Shown here one piece after another: positions 1-13,830 of a stretch of DNA of 64,000 nt (position 1 is the first letter of the stretch; each line of letters opens with the position of its first letter). The notes beneath the pieces were generated by a model. That model worked only from the letters and a program-made list of their open reading frames with translations. It searched no databases and was not told the origin of the DNA. Made by a program: the position numbers and the translations under genes. The DNA is from Quisquiliibacterium transsilvanicum (lineage in GTDB: Bacteria > Pseudomonadota > Gammaproteobacteria > Burkholderiales > Burkholderiaceae_E), in assembly GCF_014202215.1 (NCBI RefSeq), contig NZ_JACHGB010000001.1, positions 705,377-769,376 of the forward strand, given 5' to 3'.

Positions 1-913
1 CGGCGAGCCGCGCCAGGTTCCAGCGCGCGATCTGCGGCTGCCGGCCGAACGCGTAGCGGCCGCCCTGGTCGATCGAGCTGAACACCGCATCGGGGTCGTA
101 GGCCTCGAGGAAGGCGCAGGGGCCGTAGTCGATGGTCTCGCCGGAGATCGTCATGTTGTCGGTGTTCATCACCCCGTGGATGAAGCCGACGTTCATCCAT
201 TGCGCGAGCAGCGATGCCTGCCGCCGCGAAACCGCGTCCAGCAGTGCCAGGAAGCGGCCGGGCTCGCCGGCCAGCGCCGAGTCATGCCGCGCGATCGCGT
301 ACTCGGCGAGCTGGCGCACCCGCTCCTGCTCGCCGCGCGCCGCGAAGAACTGGAAGGTGCCGACCCGCAGGTGGCTGGCCGCCACCCGCGTGAGCACCGC
401 GCCGGGCAGCGCGGTCTCGCGCAGCACCTGCTCGCCGGTGGCGACCACCGCGAGCGCCCGCGTGGTCGGGATGCCCAGCGCATGCATCGCCTCGCCGATC
501 AGCACCTCGCGCAGCATCGGGCCCACCGCGGCCTTGCCGTCGCCGCCGCGCGAGAACGGCGTGCGCCCGGATCCCTTGAATGCCAGGTCCCGCCTGCGGC
601 CCTGCGGGTCGATCAGCTCGCCGATCAGCAGCGCCCGGCCGTCGCCGAGCTGCGGCGAGAAGCCGCCGAACTGATGACCGGCGTAGGCCTGCGCGATCGG
701 CTGCGCGCCCTCCGGCAGCGCATTGCCCGCGAACAGCGCCGCCCCTTGCGGGCCGGACAATGCCGCTGCGTCCAGGCCGAGCTCGCCGGCGAGGGCCTCG
801 TTCAGGAACAGCATCCGCGGCGCGGGCGCCCGGTCCGGCTGCCAGGAAACGTAGAAACCCTCCAGCTCGCGGGCATAGCTGTTGTCGAAGCGGAAAGCGG
901 GCAAGGCGGTCAT
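1..913 (-). CDS. selO: Protein adenylyltransferase SelO (YdiU family), 5' part only
   Basis: This is the N-terminal 304 residues of a SelO/YdiU pseudokinase; the rest lies beyond the left edge. Family members transfer AMP from ATP to Ser/Thr/Tyr of protein targets and are about 480-500 residues long. Visible family motifs are [24 protein letters not shown] with the ATP-binding Lys and Arg region, the [20 protein letters not shown] segment, and [12 protein letters not shown] followed by IDYGPCAF, which carries the metal-binding and catalytic Asn/Asp residues. The start is the ATG whose complement lies at 911-913. The gene is divergent from the crotonase-like gene, with about 100 bp between them. 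The frame is open to the edge with no disruption. Confidence 0.93.
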   Translation of the reverse strand, partial: MTALPAFRFDNSYARELEGFYVSWQPDRAPAPRMLFLNEALAGELGLDAAALSGPQGAALFAGNALPEGAQPIAQAYAGHQFGGFSPQLGDGRALLIGELIDPQGRRRDLAFKGSGRTPFSRGGDGKAAVGPMLREVLIGEAMHALGIPTTRALAVVATGEQVLRETALPGAVLTRVAASHLRVGTFQFFAARGEQERVRQLAEYAIARHDSALAGEPGRFLALLDAVSRRQASLLAQWMNVGFIHGVMNTDNMTISGETIDYGPCAFLEAYDPDAVFSSIDQGGRYAFGRQPQIARWNLARLA

Positions 914-1017
914 GGGCGGCGCGGTATCCTCTGATGAGCCCTTCAGTGTGCACCGAGTCCGCGGAGCGTGCAGCGCAGCCGCTCCACCGTCCCTGCCCCT
1001 TCCCCGCCGGAGAACCC

Positions 1018-1890
1018 ATGGCCGACACCGCCTTCGAGACCCTGATCTACGAGATCCCCGAGCCGGGCATCGCCCGCATCCGACTGAACCGCCCGGAGCG
1101 CGCCAACGCGCAGGACACCCAGCTGCTCTACGAGCTGAACGAGGCCTTCGACCGCGCCGCGCACGACGAGGAGGTGCGCGTGATCGTGCTGGCCGCCGAA
1201 GGCAAGCACTTCTCCGCCGGACACGACCTCTCCGAAACCGACAGCGCGGGCAACATGAAGCGCTACCGCACCGTCAGCACCACCTGCGGCTTCGGCTGCG
1301 CCGGCGCCGAGGCGCAGATGTCGCGCGAGGAAGAGGTCTACATCGGCTTCAGCGAACGCTGGCGCAACATTCCCAAGCCCACCATCGCCGCGGTGCAGGG
1401 CAAGTGCATCGCCGGCGGCCTGATGCTCGCCTGGCCCTGCGACCTGATCGTCGCCAGCGACGACGCTTCCTTCGCCGACCCCGTCGTCAGCTTCGGCGTC
1501 GGCGGCATCGAGTGGTTCCATCACGTGCACGAAGTCGGCATGCGCAAGGCCAAGGAGATGCTGTTCACGAGCGAGGCGATCGGCGCGGCCGACGCGCTGC
1601 AGCTGGGAATGGTGAACAAGGTGGTGCCGCGCGCCGAGCTGCAGGAAGCCGCGATGGAGATGGCCCGCAAGATCGCCACCAAATCCCGCTTCGCGCTGAA
1701 GATGACCAAGCTGGCGCTCAACGGCGTGGCCGATGCCGGCGGCCGCGACATCGCGATGCGCAACGCCTTCCACCTGCACCAGCTCGCGCACACCCACAAC
1801 CTGAAGGTATTCGGGATGCTGATGGACCCGACCGGGCTGCCCGAAGCCACGCGCAAGGCGATGGCGGCGCGCGCCGCCGCGCAGGAGTAG
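1018..1890 (+). CDS. Crotonase-fold protein (enoyl-CoA hydratase/isomerase family), atypical active site
   Basis: 290 residues with the crotonase fold. The oxyanion-hole motif [10 protein letters not shown] and the second motif [20 protein letters not shown] are clear. Known hydratases use two glutamates: one in the GGGCELAMMCD-type motif, one in the QPEI-type motif about 20 residues later. Here the aligned positions read Met ([10 protein letters not shown]) and Val (ADPVVSFG), so standard hydratase chemistry is doubtful. It could be a dehydrogenation-, isomerase- or lyase-type crotonase; the substrate cannot be read from sequence. The start at 1018 is preceded by GGAGA with about 5 nt spacing, although the frame stays open further upstream. 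It lies 186 bp upstream of katG on the same strand. Confidence 0.85.
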   Translation: MADTAFETLIYEIPEPGIARIRLNRPERANAQDTQLLYELNEAFDRAAHDEEVRVIVLAAEGKHFSAGHDLSETDSAGNMKRYRTVSTTCGFGCAGAEAQMSREEEVYIGFSERWRNIPKPTIAAVQGKCIAGGLMLAWPCDLIVASDDASFADPVVSFGVGGIEWFHHVHEVGMRKAKEMLFTSEAIGAADALQLGMVNKVVPRAELQEAAMEMARKIATKSRFALKMTKLALNGVADAGGRDIAMRNAFHLHQLAHTHNLKVFGMLMDPTGLPEATRKAMAARAAAQE

Positions 1891-4248
<2,358 letters not shown>

Positions 4249-4362
4249 TTGTGCTGCAGCGGCCTGGCGGGCGCTCAGCCTCGCCTGGCCGTGACAGGGC
4301 CGGGCGCAGGCCCCGCACGCCAGAAACCCGCCGCAGCGGGCCTGTCGTGCGGTGGTTATTGG

Positions 4363-5190
4363 CTACCGCTCGCGGCGCCATGCTGCAGCGAATCCCGCGA
4401 GGCCGAGGCCGAGCAGCGCGAGGGTGCCGGGTGCGGGCACGGCGGCCAGAGGCTCGCCGTAGATGAAGTCGTCCATCGCCACGACGTCGACCCCGACGCC
4501 GTCGTTGGGTCCGAGCGCCGAATTTCCGGTCGTGATCCGGGCGCGGGCGATGCGCTCGCCCCCGTTGAACACCACCCCGAGAAATGAAAGACTGCCGTCG
4601 GCGACCGTGCCCGCTTCGACCGATGCGCTGTACAAGGAATTTCCGTATGCGTCGAACAGGGCGATGGTCGTGCTGTTCGCGAGATCCACGTCGGTGAATA
4701 CCGCGCCGAAGCCGCTCACCGTTGCCGCCACGGCGCCGTTGCTGCCGGGCAGGAAGAACAGGACGTCGGTGATGTTGCTGCCAACCGGCACCAGCAGGCG
4801 AGCCGAGCTGAACGGGCCGAACGTCTCGCCGTAGGTCGGATTGCTGAAGAGCCCCTCCAGCCCGTCGGGCGTAGCCTGGGAGAGGCCGGTCCCCGGTGTG
4901 CTGAGCTGCACGCCGCGCGTATCCAGGAACGTGTTGAATGGCGTGATCGCGGCAGTGGTGTTGGTACTCCCGCCACCGTCCCAGTTGATCTCGCGGCGAC
5001 CGCCGGCAAGCGGCCCCGGCGCGTCGCCGTTGCTGGGAGTGCCCAGCGCCAGCCGGAAGGAATCGACCGTGGACTGGATGGAGGCTGCACTGCCGTCGCC
5101 ACCCGCCGAGAACGTGATGGGCGCCGCAGCAGCCAGGGTCGACAGGGAGATGGCAGCGAATGAGAAAACGAGCCTGACAGGTAGCAGCAT
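4363..5190 (-). CDS. PEP-CTERM sorting-domain protein
   Basis: 275 residues. A Sec signal peptide (positive start, hydrophobic run, AAAA-like cleavage region near residues 20-25) is followed by a beta-rich, Gly/Thr/Ser-rich body of unknown function. The C-terminus has the exosortase recognition pattern: VPAPGTLALLGLGLAGFAAAWRRER, i.e. a PxP-like motif, a hydrophobic helix and a basic tail. Such proteins are exported and processed by EpsH-type exosortases, often as part of exopolysaccharide or surface material. No exosortase or EPS gene is in the window. The start at 5190 follows a GGGGTGAAG stretch acting as the likely ribosome-binding site. It is convergent with katG, with 114 bp between stops. 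Confidence 0.85.
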   Translation of the reverse strand: MLLPVRLVFSFAAISLSTLAAAAPITFSAGGDGSAASIQSTVDSFRLALGTPSNGDAPGPLAGGRREINWDGGGSTNTTAAITPFNTFLDTRGVQLSTPGTGLSQATPDGLEGLFSNPTYGETFGPFSSARLLVPVGSNITDVLFFLPGSNGAVAATVSGFGAVFTDVDLANSTTIALFDAYGNSLYSASVEAGTVADGSLSFLGVVFNGGERIARARITTGNSALGPNDGVGVDVVAMDDFIYGEPLAAVPAPGTLALLGLGLAGFAAAWRRER

Positions 5191-5566
5191 TTCTTCACCC
5201 CCCGAGTCCGTCGCTCCGCCGAAACAGCGCCTTGAGGCACACGTGGGGCATGCAAGCGATGTGCCCGTCGAGGAATGTTTCGCGGAATCAGCGACATCCG
5301 TTCGACCGCGCGTGCGCGCCGACTCCGGGATGTAAAGCCAGCCGACACTTCGGCAGCCGCCCGCGGGAGTTGCGACGGGGATCGACGCGTGTTCCGGCAG
5401 GGCTCTCCGACAGAAACGGGAGGCTCCTGCGCGCTTCACCTGCCGTAAGGAATCTCCACTTCGGCATCCTTCGACCGAGCCAGTAGCGAAACTGGAATGC
5501 CCGGGAGGTGCCAGGAGAGCCTTCGATGGGCGGCTTTCCTTGAGAATCAGCTGCGGGGGGTGCAGC
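5191..5566. other. Gene-poor interval upstream of the PEP-CTERM gene
   Basis: 376 bp between the PEP-CTERM start and the 3' end of tRNA-Ser. No convincing coding frame with a ribosome-binding site was found on either strand. It should hold the PEP-CTERM promoter and the transcription end of the tRNA; a GCTGC/GCAGC hairpin lies just past the tRNA 3' end but lacks a T-run. Confidence 0.5.
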
Positions 5567-5656
5567 TGGCGGAGAGGGTGGGATTCGAACCCACGTTAGG
5601 GTTGCCCCTAAACCAGATTTCGAGTCTGGCGCATTCGACCACTCTGCCACCTCTCC
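5567..5656 (-). tRNA. tRNA-Ser (anticodon CGA)
   Basis: Cloverleaf read on the minus strand: acceptor GGAGAGG (from 5656) pairs with CCTCTCC; the anticodon arm is CCAGA-CTCGAAA-TCTGG with anticodon CGA, decoding UCG. It has a long variable arm, as expected for a class II serine tRNA, and a GGTTCGAATCC T-arm. The discriminator base is G, as in serine tRNAs, and CCA is encoded (5567-5569). 90 nt including CCA. Confidence 0.97.
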
Positions 5657-5672
5657 GCGATCGAAGCTCGAA

Positions 5673-5678
5673 ACTATA
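5673..5678 (-). promoter_or_regulatory. Probable -10 box of tRNA-Ser
   Basis: TATAGT on the minus strand, 16 nt before the first tRNA base, followed by TTCGAG. The same TATAGT plus TCGAG-type context precedes tRNA-Arg at 54139, which supports it as a tRNA promoter element. No clear -35 hexamer was identified. Confidence 0.45.
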
Positions 5679-5761
5679 TCAGAACTCGGCCGCGCGTTCA
5701 TCGGGACCCGCCACGCGCGGCTCGTTGTACCCTGGAGCGTGGGCCTCGAGGAGACGATTTT

Positions 5762-7809
<2,048 letters not shown>

Positions 7810-7865
7810 TTAGCAGGCGACAGGCCCGCGAAGATGTCCGCCCCGGCAGGCGCCCGGGGCCTGTC

Positions 7866-9380
7866 TCAATCGCCCTTGCCGGCCTGTTCGTCCAGCGAGC
7901 GCAGCCAGTCGAGCTTCTCGCGGATCTTCGCCTCCATGCCGCGCGCCACCGGCCGGTAGAAGCCGGGCTCCGGGACGCCCTCGGGCATGTAGGTCTCGCC
8001 GGCGGCATAGCCATGCGGCTCGTCCTGCGCGTAGCGGTAGGCGCGGCCGTAGCCGAGTTCCTTCATCAGCCGCGTGGGCGCATTGCGCAGGTGGATCGGC
8101 ACCGGCGCCGAACCGTGCGACTTCACGAACTCGCGCGCCTCGTTGTAGGCCTTGTAGACCGCGTTGGACTTGGCCGCGCATGCCATGTAGACCACCGCCT
8201 CGGCCAGCGCGAGCTCGCCCTCTGGCGAGCCGAGGCGCTCGTAGACCTCGGCGGCGTCGAGCGCGATGCGCAGCGCGCGAGGATCGGCCAGGCCGACGTC
8301 CTCGCTGGCCATCCGCAGGATGCGGCGCGCCAGGTAGCGCGGGTCGGCGCCGCCGTCGAGCATGCGGCAGAACCAGTACAGCGCGGCATCCGGGTGCGAG
8401 CCGCGCACCGTCTTGTGCAGCGCCGAGATCTGGTCGTAGAAGGCCTCGCCGCCCTTGTCGAAGCGGCGCAGGTTCTGGCTGAGCGCCTGTTCGAGATAGG
8501 CCGCGTCGACCGCCGTGCGGCCCTGCGCCCGCGCGGCCTCGACCACCACCTCGATCGCGTTGATCAGCCGGCGCGCATCGCCGTCGGCCCAGCCGACCAG
8601 GCGCTCGCGGGCGGCCGGATCGAAGCTGGGCACGGCTTCGACGGCGGAATCGGGCGTGCCGGCGCCGGCGGTGGCCGGCGGCGCGAGATGCCCCGGCGCC
8701 CCCCGGGACGGGGCGCCCGGTTCCTGTCCGGGCTCGGCCAGCCGCTCCAGCGCGCGCTCGAACAGCGCGCCCATCTCCTCGGCGCTGAGCGGCTGCAGCA
8801 CGTAGACCCGGGCGCGCGACAGCAGCGCGCCGTTGACCTCGAAGGACGGGTTCTCGGTGGTGGCGCCGATGAAGGTGAACAGACCGCTCTCGACGTGCGG
8901 CAGGAAGGCGTCCTGCTGCGCCTTGTTGAAGCGGTGCACCTCGTCGACGAAAAGGATCGTCGCCCTGCCCTGCTCGCGCGCGACCTGCGCCGCGACAACG
9001 GCTTCGCGGATGTCCTTGACGCCGCCAAGCACGGCCGAGATCACGATGAACTGGGCGTCGAAGGCGTCGGCCATCAGCCGGGCCAGCGTGGTCTTGCCAA
9101 CGCCTGGCGGGCCCCAGAAGATCATCGAGTGCGGCCGGCCGGTCTCGAACGCGACCCGCAGCGGCTTGCCCGGACCCACCAGGTGAGCCTGGCCCACCAC
9201 CTCGTCCAGCGTGCGCGGCCGCATGCGCTCGGCCAGCGGCGCACCCGCCGTCACGTGCTGGGCCGCGCCGCGTGGGGTGGCGCCATGTGCGGCAGCGCCG
9301 TAGGCGCCGGCCGCGGGTTCCGGCGTGTCGGCACCGGCGTCGGAGAGGAGGTCCGCCTGGCGGGGTTCGGTAGGGTTCAT
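7866..9380 (-). CDS. rarA: Replication-associated recombination protein A (RarA/MgsA), AAA+ ATPase
   Basis: 504 residues, longer than E. coli RarA (447). It acts at stalled replication forks. Walker A is GPPGVGKT (residues 90-97) and Walker B is [12 protein letters not shown]; sensor 1 is [12 protein letters not shown]. The C-terminal tetramerisation region ([15 protein letters not shown], then AYRYAQDEP) is intact. The extra length comes from a low-complexity N-terminal tail (residues about 15-48, Ala/Gly-rich) and a Pro/Gly/Ala-rich insert near residues 245-280 within the ATPase lid. The start ATG follows AGGA. On the same strand and upstream of serS, as in many Burkholderiales. Confidence 0.95.
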   Translation of the reverse strand: MNPTEPRQADLLSDAGADTPEPAAGAYGAAAHGATPRGAAQHVTAGAPLAERMRPRTLDEVVGQAHLVGPGKPLRVAFETGRPHSMIFWGPPGVGKTTLARLMADAFDAQFIVISAVLGGVKDIREAVVAAQVAREQGRATILFVDEVHRFNKAQQDAFLPHVESGLFTFIGATTENPSFEVNGALLSRARVYVLQPLSAEEMGALFERALERLAEPGQEPGAPSRGAPGHLAPPATAGAGTPDSAVEAVPSFDPAARERLVGWADGDARRLINAIEVVVEAARAQGRTAVDAAYLEQALSQNLRRFDKGGEAFYDQISALHKTVRGSHPDAALYWFCRMLDGGADPRYLARRILRMASEDVGLADPRALRIALDAAEVYERLGSPEGELALAEAVVYMACAAKSNAVYKAYNEAREFVKSHGSAPVPIHLRNAPTRLMKELGYGRAYRYAQDEPHGYAAGETYMPEGVPEPGFYRPVARGMEAKIREKLDWLRSLDEQAGKGD

Positions 9381-9473
9381 CGGATCCTGGTCGCGCCGCG
9401 ATCGTCGCGGCAGCCCTGCGATGTTGCCATAGCGGCAACAGGGGCGACCGGCACGGCTGGCGCGGCCAGCGGC

Positions 9474-9518
9474 ACGACTGGAACGACTGGAACGACTGGA
9501 ACGGCTGGAACGGCTGGA
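9474..9518. repeat. 9-bp tandem repeat (five copies)
   Basis: Three copies of ACGACTGGA followed by two of ACGGCTGGA, end to end, in the gap between rarA and the D-threonine-aldolase-like gene. Not part of either predicted coding region. Confidence 0.9.
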
Positions 9519-9533
9519 GCTGCCATCGTCAGG

Positions 9534-10649
9534 CTAGAACAGCGCGCCGCGCGCCTCGATCGGCCAGGCCTGCTCCACGCGGCCGCCCCGGTGAGCGACG
9601 ATCCAGTCGTGCAGGTTGACCGTGGGGTCGCAGTGCCCGGGCACCGACCGCAGCTTGTCGCCGACCGCGAGCGCTCGCGCATCGTCGCCGGGGACGATCA
9701 CCGCATGCTCGTCCGACAGCCCGCGCACCCGCCAGCCGCTGCCCGGCAGCACCGGCAGGCCGCTGTCCACCGCGAAGGCCTTCAGCCCGCCGTCGAGCAC
9801 CGCGTGGGTGTCGCGCGCGGTGATCACCGTGCACAGAACTTCCAGCGCCTGGCGCAGCGCAGGCGCGCCGTGCGCGGGCAGGTTGGCTGCGTAGTCCGCG
9901 TCCATCAGCACGTAGGAGCCGGGCTGCACCTCGGTCCACGCGCCGCCGGCCAGCTCCAGCGGATAGGTGCCGGTGCCGCCGCCGGTGACCTCCGCGCAGC
10001 GATGGCCCGCGGCCTCAAGCGCCGCGCGGAACAGCGCGACACGCGCGCCGGCCCGCGCGATCGCGTCGGCGCGCTCCTCGGGCGAGCGCAGGTGCTGCGC
10101 CCTGCCCTGGTAGGCCTGCAGGCCGCGCAGCGACAGCCAGGGGCGGTGGGTGTCGATGGCACGCGCCAGCTCGAGCGCCTCCGAAGTGTCGCGCACGCCG
10201 CAGCGCATCATCCCGGTGTCGATCTCGATCAGCAGCTCCAGCGGCGCCTGCGCGTCGCGCGCGGCGGCGCCGAGCTGGGCGACCTGCAGCGGCGAATCGA
10301 CGCAGACGCCGATGCGCGCCCCGCGCGCCAGCGCCGCGAGGCGGCGCGCCTTGGACTCGCCGACGATCACGTTGCTCACCAGCACGTCGCGGATTCCCGC
10401 GCGCACGAAGACTTCGGCCTCGCCGACCTTCTGGCAGCACAACCCCACTGCGCCGGCCGCCACCTGGCGCCGGGCGATCTCCGGGCACTTGTGCGCCTTG
10501 CCATGCGCGCGAACCCGGCCGCCGCACGCGGCGACGAAGGCGTGCACCGCGTGCAGGTTGGCCTCGAAGGCATCCAGGTCGAGCAGCAGCGCCGGGGTGT
10601 CGACGGCCTCGATGGGATCGCCGGGGCGGGCCGGCGGCGGAGGCGTCAC
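9534..10649 (-). CDS. D-threonine aldolase / D-serine dehydratase-like PLP enzyme (alanine racemase fold)
   Basis: 371 residues. The fold-type III PLP barrel starts with DTPALLLDLDAFEAN and the PLP lysine is Lys51 in RAHGKAHK. The C-terminal beta domain has PGHCDPTVNLHDW, with His339 and Asp341 matching the metal-binding pair of the D-threonine aldolase / D-3-hydroxyaspartate aldolase group. Likely reaction: metal-dependent cleavage of a D-3-hydroxyamino acid to glycine and an aldehyde; exact substrate unknown. Starts with GTG that overlaps the lolA stop as GTGA, suggesting coupled translation. Confidence 0.85.
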   Translation of the reverse strand: MTPPPPARPGDPIEAVDTPALLLDLDAFEANLHAVHAFVAACGGRVRAHGKAHKCPEIARRQVAAGAVGLCCQKVGEAEVFVRAGIRDVLVSNVIVGESKARRLAALARGARIGVCVDSPLQVAQLGAAARDAQAPLELLIEIDTGMMRCGVRDTSEALELARAIDTHRPWLSLRGLQAYQGRAQHLRSPEERADAIARAGARVALFRAALEAAGHRCAEVTGGGTGTYPLELAGGAWTEVQPGSYVLMDADYAANLPAHGAPALRQALEVLCTVITARDTHAVLDGGLKAFAVDSGLPVLPGSGWRVRGLSDEHAVIVPGDDARALAVGDKLRSVPGHCDPTVNLHDWIVAHRGGRVEQAWPIEARGALF

Positions 10650-11344
10650 TCCTGGATCACGTCCGCGCCCTTGGGCGGGACAAAGCGGAAGGTTTCGGGC
10701 GCCACCGCCGCATTGCGCTCGATGCCGGTGAACGCGAAGACCGTCGTGCGTCCGAATGCGTCGCGCACCTCCATCGCCCCGGGCAGGCCGTCGCGGAAGC
10801 CGATGCGGATGTGGTCGAAGCCTGCATCACCGCTGCGGGGCTTGGCGTCCAGCCAGTCCATCCCGTCGAAGGGACCGGCGTCGGTGAGCGTGAAATCCTT
10901 CTCGAGATCGTTGGAGCCGAACAGGATGGCCGCGGGACTCGCGCCCAGCGAGTTCGCCAGCTTGCGCACCGTGACCTGCGCGAGGTCGCGATCGTAGAAA
11001 TGCACGCGCTCACCGTCGGCGACCATCAGCTGTTCGAAGGGCTTGAGCACCTCCCAGCGGAAGCGCCCGGGACGCGAGAAGGCGAAGCGCCCGCTGGCGG
11101 TCTGCGCGGACTGGCCCGCGCCCTTGAGCGTGCGCTGGGTGAACTCTCCGCGGGCCGAACGGGTGTCGGCGACGAACCTGCGCAACTGCTCGATGGCGCC
11201 CTGCGCATGGGCGCGAAGCGGCAGCGCGCCAGCGATCGCCAGTCCTAAGGGCATGACGAGAGAGCGCAGCGCGCGGCGGCGCGCCTTCGACACGCCGCCG
11301 GCAGGGCGGGCAGCACTGGGGCGGAAACGGGAACTGAAGGGCAT
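10646..11344 (-). CDS. lolA: Outer-membrane lipoprotein carrier protein LolA
   Basis: 232 residues. LolA ferries lipoproteins through the periplasm from LolCDE to LolB. The N-terminus has basic residues (KARRRALR) then a hydrophobic core ending ALPLRAHA, a good Sec signal. The mature part starts with the typical helix (AIEQLRRFVADTRSARGEFTQ), then the half-barrel strands FSRPGRFRWEVLKPFEQLMVADG and FDRDLAQVTVRKL-like segment. The start chosen is ATG 11344; an internal ATG at 11254 would lose the basic part of the signal. It lies downstream of ftsK (97 bp gap), as in most proteobacteria. Confidence 0.92.
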   Translation of the reverse strand: MPFSSRFRPSAARPAGGVSKARRRALRSLVMPLGLAIAGALPLRAHAQGAIEQLRRFVADTRSARGEFTQRTLKGAGQSAQTASGRFAFSRPGRFRWEVLKPFEQLMVADGERVHFYDRDLAQVTVRKLANSLGASPAAILFGSNDLEKDFTLTDAGPFDGMDWLDAKPRSGDAGFDHIRIGFRDGLPGAMEVRDAFGRTTVFAFTGIERNAAVAPETFRFVPPKGADVIQE

Positions 11345-11441
11345 CGTACGGATTCCACGCAGCGGCGGCCGTGGGCCGGGATTCATACAACGCACGAGGC
11401 GACCCCGCGGAGGACCTGGAGGCGGCGCGGCCCCCAGGCGA

Positions 11442-13817
11442 TCACTCCTCCTGGCTGCCGGGCACCAGGATGTCGCGGTTGCCGTTGGTGGCCATCGACG
11501 ACACCAGGCCCGATTTTTCCATCTGCTCGAGCAGGCGGGCCGCGCGGTTGTAGCCGATGCGCAGGTGGCGCTGGACCAGCGAGATCGAGGCGCGCTTGTG
11601 CTTGAGCACCACCGCCACGGCCTGGTCGTACATCGGGTCCGCCTCGCCGTCGACGCCCGCCTCGCCCAGCGTCTGCTGCAGGCCGCCGAAGCCCACCGCG
11701 CTGCCGGTATCCACCTCCTCGGGAACGCCGCCCTCGAGGATGCCTTCGACGTACTGCGGCTCGTCGACCGAACGCCAGTGGTCGACCACCTTCTGCACCT
11801 CGTCGTCGGCGACGAAGGCGCCGTGCACCCGCATCGGCAGGCCATTGCCCGGCGGCATGTAGAGCATGTCGCCCTGGCCGAGCAGCGACTCGGCGCCCAT
11901 CTGGTCGAGGATGGTGCGCGAGTCGATCTTCGACGACACCTGGAAGGCGATGCGCGTGGGGATGTTGGCCTTGATCAGCCCGGTGATCACGTCGACCGAT
12001 GGCCGCTGGGTGGCGAGGATCAGGTGGATTCCCGCCGCGCGCGCCTTCTGCGCAAGCCTGGCGATGAGTTCCTCGACCTTCTTGCCCACCACCATCATCA
12101 GGTCGGCAAGCTCGTCGATCACCACCACCACCTGCGGCAGCCGGCGCAGCGGCTCGGGCGCGTCGGGCGTCAGCGAGAAGGGGTTGGCGACCAGCTCCTC
12201 GCGCTTTTCTGCATCGGCGATCTTGGCGTTGTAGCCGGCCAGGTTGCGCACGCCCAGCTTGCTCATCAGCCGGTAGCGGCGCTCCATCTCGGCGACGCAC
12301 CAGTTGAGCGCGTTGCCGGCATGGCGCATGTCGGTGACCACCGGCGCGAGCAGGTGCGGGATGCCCTCGTACATCGCCAGCTCGAGCATCTTTGGATCGA
12401 TGAGGATCAGGCGCACCTGGGACGGGTCGGCCTTGTAGAGCAGCGACAGCAGCATCGCATTGATGCCCACCGACTTGCCCGAGCCGGTGGTGCCGGCCAC
12501 CAGCAGGTGCGGCATCCTTGCCAGGTCGGCCACCACCGGGTTGCCGGCGATGTCCTTGCCCAGCGCCATGGTCAACGCGGAAGCGCTCTCGGCATAGACC
12601 TGCGAGCCGAGGATCTCGGACAGCCGCACCGGCTGACGCCGCGGATTGGGCAGCTCGAGGCCCATCAGGCTTTTGCCCGGGATGGTCTCGACCACCCGCA
12701 GCGAGACCAGCGACAGCGCGCGTGCCAGGTCCTTCGACAGGTTGACGATCTGGCTGCCCTTGACGCCGGTGGCGGGGTCGATCTCGTAGCGGGTGATGAC
12801 CGGGCCCGGGTAGGCCGCAACCACGTTCGCGGCGACGTTGAAATCCGCGAGCTTCTTCTCGATCAGGCGCGAGGTGTACTCGAGGGTGTCCTGCGACACC
12901 GACTCGGTGCTCACCGGCGGTGGCTCGAGCAGCGAGAGCGGCGGCAGCTGGGTGTCGGCGGGCAGGTCGACGAACAGCGTGGCCTGGCGCTCGGCCTCGG
13001 CACGTTCGGAGCGCTCGACCCTGAGCACCGGCGCCTGGATGCGCACCGGCACGGGTTCGTCGTCGAGGATCTTGCGCAGGCCCTCGACCTGCTCCTTGCG
13101 CTCGGTGGCCGCGACCTCGCCGATGCGGCGGTCGCGGCGCGCAGCGAAAGACTGGACCAGCCGGTTGCCGGCGCTCTCGATCGCCAGCCCCACGTTTTCG
13201 AAGATGGACAGCCAGGAAAGCCCCGTCCAGAGACTGAAGCCCGCAGCGATGACGACGAACAGCAGCATGGTGCCGCCGATCGGGCCCAGCGCAGCGAACA
13301 GGGGCCCGCTGGCGAGCTCGCCGATGATTCCGCCCGGAGCCAGCGGCAGCTCGACGGACAGGCTGTGCAGCCGGGCGGCTTCGAGCCCGACGCAGCCGAG
13401 CATGAAGAGAGCGAAGCCGAGCCAGCGCTCCCAGGCGAAGCGGTCGAGGTCGTTCGCGGCCTCGGCCGGCACGGCGAGCTTCGACGAATGCAGGCGCCGG
13501 TAGCCACGCACCACGCTGGCCACGCACAGCGCCACCAGCAGATAGGCGGACACGCCGAACAGGTAAAGCAGCAGGTCCGCGAACCAGGCGCCCACCCGGC
13601 CGCCGGCGTTCTCGATGTGATTGGTGACCACCGCGTGCGACCAGCCGGGGTCGGCCTTGTCGTAGGTGGCGAGGATCAGCAGCAGGAAGAGCCCGAGGGC
13701 GATCCGGACGATCCATCCGGTCTCGCGGAGCAGTTGGACCGCCCGCTCGGGCAGGCCGAAGCCTGCAGCGAAGGGCCTGCGGCCGGCAGGCGCGGCCGCG
13801 GCGGAAGCACGTGACAC
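11442..13817 (-). CDS. ftsK: DNA translocase FtsK
   Basis: About 791 residues, a short-linker FtsK/SpoIIIE type. Couples chromosome dimer resolution and terminus segregation to division. N-terminal part: four membrane helices (about residues 30-190). Motor: [14 protein letters not shown] region, Walker A GTTGSGKS, Walker [29 protein letters not shown]. The C-terminal gamma winged helix ([38 protein letters not shown]) reads KOPS sites. The frame extends up to 13901, but that would overlap the crp-like gene; GTG 13817, 10 nt after GAGGAA, is the better start and leaves a 13-bp gap. Confidence 0.95.
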   Translation of the reverse strand: MSRASAAAAPAGRRPFAAGFGLPERAVQLLRETGWIVRIALGLFLLLILATYDKADPGWSHAVVTNHIENAGGRVGAWFADLLLYLFGVSAYLLVALCVASVVRGYRRLHSSKLAVPAEAANDLDRFAWERWLGFALFMLGCVGLEAARLHSLSVELPLAPGGIIGELASGPLFAALGPIGGTMLLFVVIAAGFSLWTGLSWLSIFENVGLAIESAGNRLVQSFAARRDRRIGEVAATERKEQVEGLRKILDDEPVPVRIQAPVLRVERSERAEAERQATLFVDLPADTQLPPLSLLEPPPVSTESVSQDTLEYTSRLIEKKLADFNVAANVVAAYPGPVITRYEIDPATGVKGSQIVNLSKDLARALSLVSLRVVETIPGKSLMGLELPNPRRQPVRLSEILGSQVYAESASALTMALGKDIAGNPVVADLARMPHLLVAGTTGSGKSVGINAMLLSLLYKADPSQVRLILIDPKMLELAMYEGIPHLLAPVVTDMRHAGNALNWCVAEMERRYRLMSKLGVRNLAGYNAKIADAEKREELVANPFSLTPDAPEPLRRLPQVVVVIDELADLMMVVGKKVEELIARLAQKARAAGIHLILATQRPSVDVITGLIKANIPTRIAFQVSSKIDSRTILDQMGAESLLGQGDMLYMPPGNGLPMRVHGAFVADDEVQKVVDHWRSVDEPQYVEGILEGGVPEEVDTGSAVGFGGLQQTLGEAGVDGEADPMYDQAVAVVLKHKRASISLVQRHLRIGYNRAARLLEQMEKSGLVSSMATNGNRDILVPGSQEE

Positions 13818-13830
13818 TGTTGCGGGTTCC

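Noticed and set aside
9474..9518. Tandem arrays as a possible CRISPR
   Set aside because: Units of 6-10 bp with no spacers, so simple repeats; no cas genes are present.
11254..11344. Short form of LolA starting at 11254
   Set aside because: It would lack the basic residues of the signal peptide; the longer form gives a complete Sec signal.
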